Positions 61,949-64,000 of a DNA stretch of 64,000 nt are shown piece by piece. Each line of letters begins with the position of its first letter. Within the stretch, counting starts at the first letter, position 1. Origin of the DNA: Micromonospora sp. CPCC 205371 (lineage in GTDB: Bacteria; Actinomycetota; Actinomycetes; Mycobacteriales; Micromonosporaceae); contig NZ_JAIBNX010000001.1 in NCBI RefSeq assembly GCF_026130045.1, positions 98,436 through 162,435 of the forward strand, in the 5' to 3' direction. Below the pieces are notes generated by a model, which worked only from the letters and a program-made list of their open reading frames with translations, did no database searches and was not told the DNA's origin. A program made the position numbers and the translations under genes.

Positions 61949-62485
61949 GTGCCCCACATTCCCGCACCCGAAGGCCTGCCGGGCATCACCGGTCTGCTGG
62001 CATTCAAGCCCTCGACCGGCATGCGGGTCGCCGACCTGATGCACGAGTTGCTGCGCGGCGACAGCCCGCTCAGTGCCGCCGAGCGCGAGGCCATCGGGGC
62101 ATACGTCTCACGCCGCAACGAGTGTGAGTTCTGCGCCCGTTCGCACGGCGCCACGGCGGCGCACCTCGACGCGAGCGAGGAGCTGCGCGAGGCGGCGCTT
62201 GTCGGGCCGGACGCCGAGGGGATACCGCCGAAGCTACGCGCCCTGCTCGCCGTCGCGGGCGCCATCGTCGAGGGCGGGCACCGGGTCACCGACAAGCTTG
62301 TCGAGGCCGCGCGGGAGGCGGGCGCCACCGACGAGGAACTGCACGACACCGTGCTCATCGCGGCGGCGTTCTGCATGGTCAACCGGTACGTCGACGGGCT
62401 GGGTGCGGTTACGCCCACGGAGGACGCGGCGTACGACCAGATGGGCGTGCGGCTGGCCCGCGACGGGTACCGCCGCGTGCTCTGA
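61949..62485 (+). CDS. Carboxymuconolactone decarboxylase / AhpD-like protein
   Basis: 178 residues from GTG 61949 with GGAGGAT upstream; the frame extends back into the methyltransferase gene without support. Redox motif Cys59-Glu-Phe-Cys62 with His66 (NECEFCARSHG) as in AhpD and peroxidase-related enzymes. Likely a helical oligomer that reduces peroxides through the CxxC pair. The stop is 3 bases from the convergent kinase stop. Confidence 0.88.
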   Translation: MPHIPAPEGLPGITGLLAFKPSTGMRVADLMHELLRGDSPLSAAEREAIGAYVSRRNECEFCARSHGATAAHLDASEELREAALVGPDAEGIPPKLRALLAVAGAIVEGGHRVTDKLVEAAREAGATDEELHDTVLIAAAFCMVNRYVDGLGAVTPTEDAAYDQMGVRLARDGYRRVL

Positions 62486-62488
62486 CGC

Positions 62489-63930
62489 CTACCAGTCAAA
62501 CGGCTCGCCCCGTGCGGTGCCGGGCAACACCCGGGTCTGACCGGGCACCTGCCAGGTCAGCACCACGTTGTACCGCCGGCCGCGAGCCGGGGTGGCTTCG
62601 AAACCGCCGCAGGTGCGCTCGCGTGCCCGATCGGTAAACGTGAGGCCGTCGCACCGGAACGGTCCCGCGACCGCCCGGCCGGTCGCAGCGTCGACGAGTC
62701 TCAGCGTGACGTCGATCCGGGCGCCGGCGAGTGCGCGCACCTTTCCGGAGAGGCGCACGGCTGGACCGATCGCGTGGCAGGGCTGAGCCATCGCCGGCTG
62801 GCCGAAGCTCCACGCGAACCGCCCGCACCGCCATGGGCCGTAGCCGCCGCCATTGGCTTCCGGGCGGTGGTCGCGGTCGGCGGCCTGGGCGAGCGCGGCC
62901 GGACGGCGTGCGGCCGCGGCGGTGGCAGTGGCGGCGGGGGGCCGGGGCGCGGGGCTGGCGGGGGCCGAGTCGGGGGGGGGGGCCCGCCGGGGTTCGGCCC
63001 GGGAGGGGGGGCTGTCCCGCTGGGAGAAGAGGGCGCCACCGGCCAGGGCCAGGCAGGCGGCTATGAGCACGGCGGGCAAGGCGCGGCGGGCAATGCCGGT
63101 GCCGGTGCCGCGGCGGGCGTGCCTAGGGCTGGGCGGGCGGGAGCTGACAGCGGGCGCCTCGGCTGGCAGCGGGGTGAGTGCCGGCAGTCCGGCGGTCGCC
63201 ACGACGAGGGCACGCATCCGGTCGACGAGGTCGGCGGCGGTGGGCCGGCGGTCCGGCGCCTTTCTGGTGCACGCCTCGATCACCTGCCACATCGCGTCGG
63301 CGATCCCGTCGTACCGGCGCGGCACGTGTTCGAGGTGGCGGCTGAGGACGGCGGCGGATGGCCCGCCCGCGTACGGCGGACGCCCGACCAGCAGTTCGTA
63401 AAGCAGCACGCCGAACGCGTAGACGTCCGTGGCTGGCGTGGGCTCCCTGCCGTCGATGACCTCTGGCGCGAGGTAGTTGGGGGTGCCGACGAGCGCGCCG
63501 GTGGTGGTGAGGCCCGGCGAGTCGACGATGCGGGCGACGCCGAAGTCGGTCAGCCGCGCCTGCGGGTCGCTGCCCTCCGGCCGTTCGAGCAGCACGTTGT
63601 CGGGTTTGAGATCGCGGTGCACGATGCCCTGCCGGTGCGCCTCGGCAAGTGCGGCCGCCACCCCGGTGAGGATGGCGGCCGCTTCGCTGGGCGGCAGGGT
63701 GCGCCGCTCGCGCAGCCGGTCCCGAAGGCTTCCCCCGGGCACCAGATCCATGACCAGTCCAAGCGACGACCCGACGGTGAGCAGGTCGCGCACCCGGACG
63801 ACGTTGGGGTGGCTCAGGGCGGTGAGGATCGCCCGCTCCTGCACGAACCGCATAACGATCTTGGGATCGCTCGCGAGTTCGTCGCGCAGGAGCTTGATGG
63901 CCACCCGCTCGCCGGTGGAGTCGTGGGGGG
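62489..63930 (-). CDS. Receptor-type Ser/Thr protein kinase, N-terminus lost in bad sequence
   Basis: About 480 residues visible; the frame is open beyond GTG 63904, which is the valine of VAIKLL (ATP-binding Lys), not a start. The upstream Gly-rich loop should lie beyond 63925, but there the sequence breaks into G/C runs. Catalytic HRDLKPDN and DFGVARI are intact, as is APEVIDG. A juxtamembrane basic part precedes one membrane helix (AVLIAACLALAGGALF), a Pro/Ala-rich spacer and an extracellular beta domain with paired cysteines. PknB-like in layout. Confidence 0.87.
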
Positions 63931-64000
63931 GGCGCCCCCCCCCGGCCCCGGGGCCCCCCCCCCGCCGCCCCCCCCCCCCCCCCGTCCCCCCCGTGCGCCC
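63926..64000. other. Low-complexity G/C homopolymer end, probably unreliable
   Basis: Nearly pure runs of G then C with no other composition. Translated in the kinase frame they give Pro/Arg/Gly runs instead of the expected Gly-rich loop. This fits the end of a contig or a read artefact. No feature can be called here. Confidence 0.8.

Overview
The window is chromosomal DNA from a very GC-rich actinomycete. Several features point to the Micromonosporaceae: actinobacterial families (BldC, DUF3073, SCP_3, DUF1707, PurSQL), many GTG starts, ATGA/GTGA gene overlaps, and GATCAAGGGC-type intergenic palindromes. The genus call is an inference. I see no phage, insertion sequence, CRISPR array or replication origin. 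The last ~75 bases are C/G homopolymer and look like poor sequence.

Region by region: (1) 1-11994 holds purine genes: the purB 3' end, purS-purQ-purL, a ComB-like phosphatase, purF and purM. Among them lie a secreted serine protease, a GDT1-type Mn exporter under a yybP-ykoY Mn riboswitch, and a large membrane-anchored Gly/Tyr/Gln-rich protein. (2) 12072-13527 is a two-gene RiPP cassette (radical SAM/SPASM enzyme plus a 75-aa precursor of AmcA type) set into the conserved purM / DUF3073 / vdh / bldC order. (3) 13631-16700 is DUF3073, valine dehydrogenase, an unknown protein and BldC. (4) 16774-24203 is an operon of two MacB/LolD-like ATPases and two giant FtsX-like permeases. It is followed by a PrsW-type intramembrane protease, two proteins built of exact 13-residue Asp-rich calcium-loop repeats, and a substrate-binding lipoprotein whose two halves are in swapped order (a circular permutation).

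(5) 28740-31900 has a thioesterase, small unknown genes, a tRNA-Glu/Asp/Phe cluster and a polysaccharide deacetylase. (6) 31975-36935 is a carotenoid locus (frameshifted MerR regulator, idi, crtI, divergent crtB) plus a flavin disulfide oxidoreductase. (7) 37032-40085 has a ScyD-like secreted protein, a PAP2 phosphatase and a DUF1707 membrane protein. (8) 40121-49943 is a Tad/Flp-type pilus or secretion operon (TadZ, TadA, TadB, TadC, three TadE-like pseudopilins, a Flp-size protein, an SAF protein, a LysM protein) with a divergent prepilin peptidase. (9) 49950-64000 contains an XRE regulator with a small partner, a dNTPase with 39-bp repeats at its 3' end, a LuxR ATPase, PP2C, Tex, an ECF sigma factor, an Nramp-like transporter, a Kelch lipoprotein, adenylate kinase, a methyltransferase, an AhpD-like protein and a receptor-type Ser/Thr kinase that runs into the bad end.

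Two dispersed repeat families tie the window together. Family A (five copies) is an ~85-bp palindrome at gene 3' ends, four of them between convergent genes. Family B (three copies) sits at gene 5' ends; two copies share an identical 25-bp block that supplies the ribosome-binding site and ATG of purL and of tadB. The best candidates for new biology are the cyclophane RiPP cassette, the permuted binding protein, the paired 13-residue repeat proteins and these two repeat families.
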